From assembly GCA_035602605.1 (NCBI GenBank), contig DATNLZ010000007.1:10117-74116 (forward strand): 64,000 nt of DNA, written 5' to 3'. The notes under the pieces were generated by a model. It worked only from the letters and a program-made list of their open reading frames with translations, searched no databases and was not told the DNA's origin. The translations under genes and the position numbers were made by a program. Of this stretch, positions 63,882 through 64,000 are shown in pieces; position 1 is the first letter of the stretch; each line of letters opens with the position of its first letter. Origin of the DNA: DASQHY01 sp035602605 (GTDB taxonomy: Bacteria; Acidobacteriota; Terriglobia; Acidiferrales; UBA7541).

Positions 63882-64000
63882 TTGTGTACTGATATGGCGT
63901 GCTGGATCAGCATATTTCCACTTCACGGTACGGGGCGATTTGTTGTACTGACGGATGTATCGCAGGAGCTTTCTTTTCAGATCAGAGACGGAAGTGAATA
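63862..64000. other. non-coding right edge with repeats, possible mobile-element end
   Basis: Kinase homology stops at about 63862. The following 139 bp hold no gene but contain TGTACCAACTGA (63870-63881) and two copies of TGTACTGA (63885-63892 and 63944-63951). Terminal multiple repeats of this kind occur at the ends of some insertion sequences. The window ends before any transposase could be seen, so this is only a hypothesis. Confidence 0.3.

Overview
The window looks like a chromosomal segment of a Gram-negative, aerobically respiring bacterium, most likely an Acidobacteriota (Terriglobia-type) soil or environmental lineage. This placement is inferred from gene content, not from a marker gene: lpxD points to an outer membrane; bshC to bacillithiol chemistry; there are M2 and M61 secreted peptidases, a membrane Ser/Thr kinase with a C-terminal propeller, and a split b6-type cytochrome b next to a giant multiheme cytochrome c. 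No rRNA, tRNA, CRISPR array, prophage or complete insertion sequence was seen.

Layout. (1) 55-5464: carA-carB (carbamoyl phosphate) and a DapA-family aldolase/lyase. (2) 5559-16793: mixed metabolism on the plus strand: bshC, a LacD-like aldolase, YjbQ, hemW, threonine aldolase, an M2 dipeptidase, an acyl-CoA dehydrogenase, meaB, an MBL-fold hydrolase and a small secreted NTF2-like protein. (3) 16820-24455: mtnP with a PfkB kinase, MgtC, then an LD-carypeptidase (LD-carboxypeptidase) overlapping mpl (a murein-recycling pair), an M61 peptidase and plsC. (4) 24681-26327, minus strand: lpxD and a small duplicated-domain protein. (5) 26476-35663: murJ, xerD, CCA transferase, dnaE, accA and a small [2Fe-2S] protein.

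(6) 35802-54373 is the most striking part, an almost uninterrupted plus-strand respiratory block. It holds the cytochrome c maturation genes ccmE, ccmF, ccmH, two accessory proteins, ccmA, ccmB, ccmC, a tiny ccmD, and ferrochelatase hemH. A near-perfect promoter follows, then a Rieske protein, a two-piece cytochrome b, an eight-heme membrane-anchored cytochrome c with a long coiled coil, and a predicted copper-binding lipoprotein. After a strong hairpin come heme A synthase (ctaA), heme O synthase (ctaB), a small membrane protein, a DUF420/CtaM protein, and a membrane protein whose HEAT-like helices are interrupted by a biotinyl/lipoyl-like fold. Together these make heme, attach it to cytochrome c, build a quinol:acceptor complex, and supply heme A/O for a terminal oxidase whose subunits are outside the window. 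CcmE has the Cys-type heme site (CxxxY) rather than the usual His.

(7) 54457-64000: a minus-strand NAD-type isocitrate dehydrogenase with a dicluster ferredoxin; an A-type Fe-S carrier with its own promoter and terminator; a secreted protein of unknown function; a Lys/Arg-tailed small protein; a secreted DUF11-GSDH protein; a TPR protein; and a membrane Ser/Thr kinase whose propeller ends abruptly near the right edge, beside short repeats that may mark a mobile-element end.

Most coding assignments rest on recognisable family motifs. Starts were moved from the longest frame where a ribosome binding site or signal peptide argued for it. Promoters and terminators were found by eye and are tentative.
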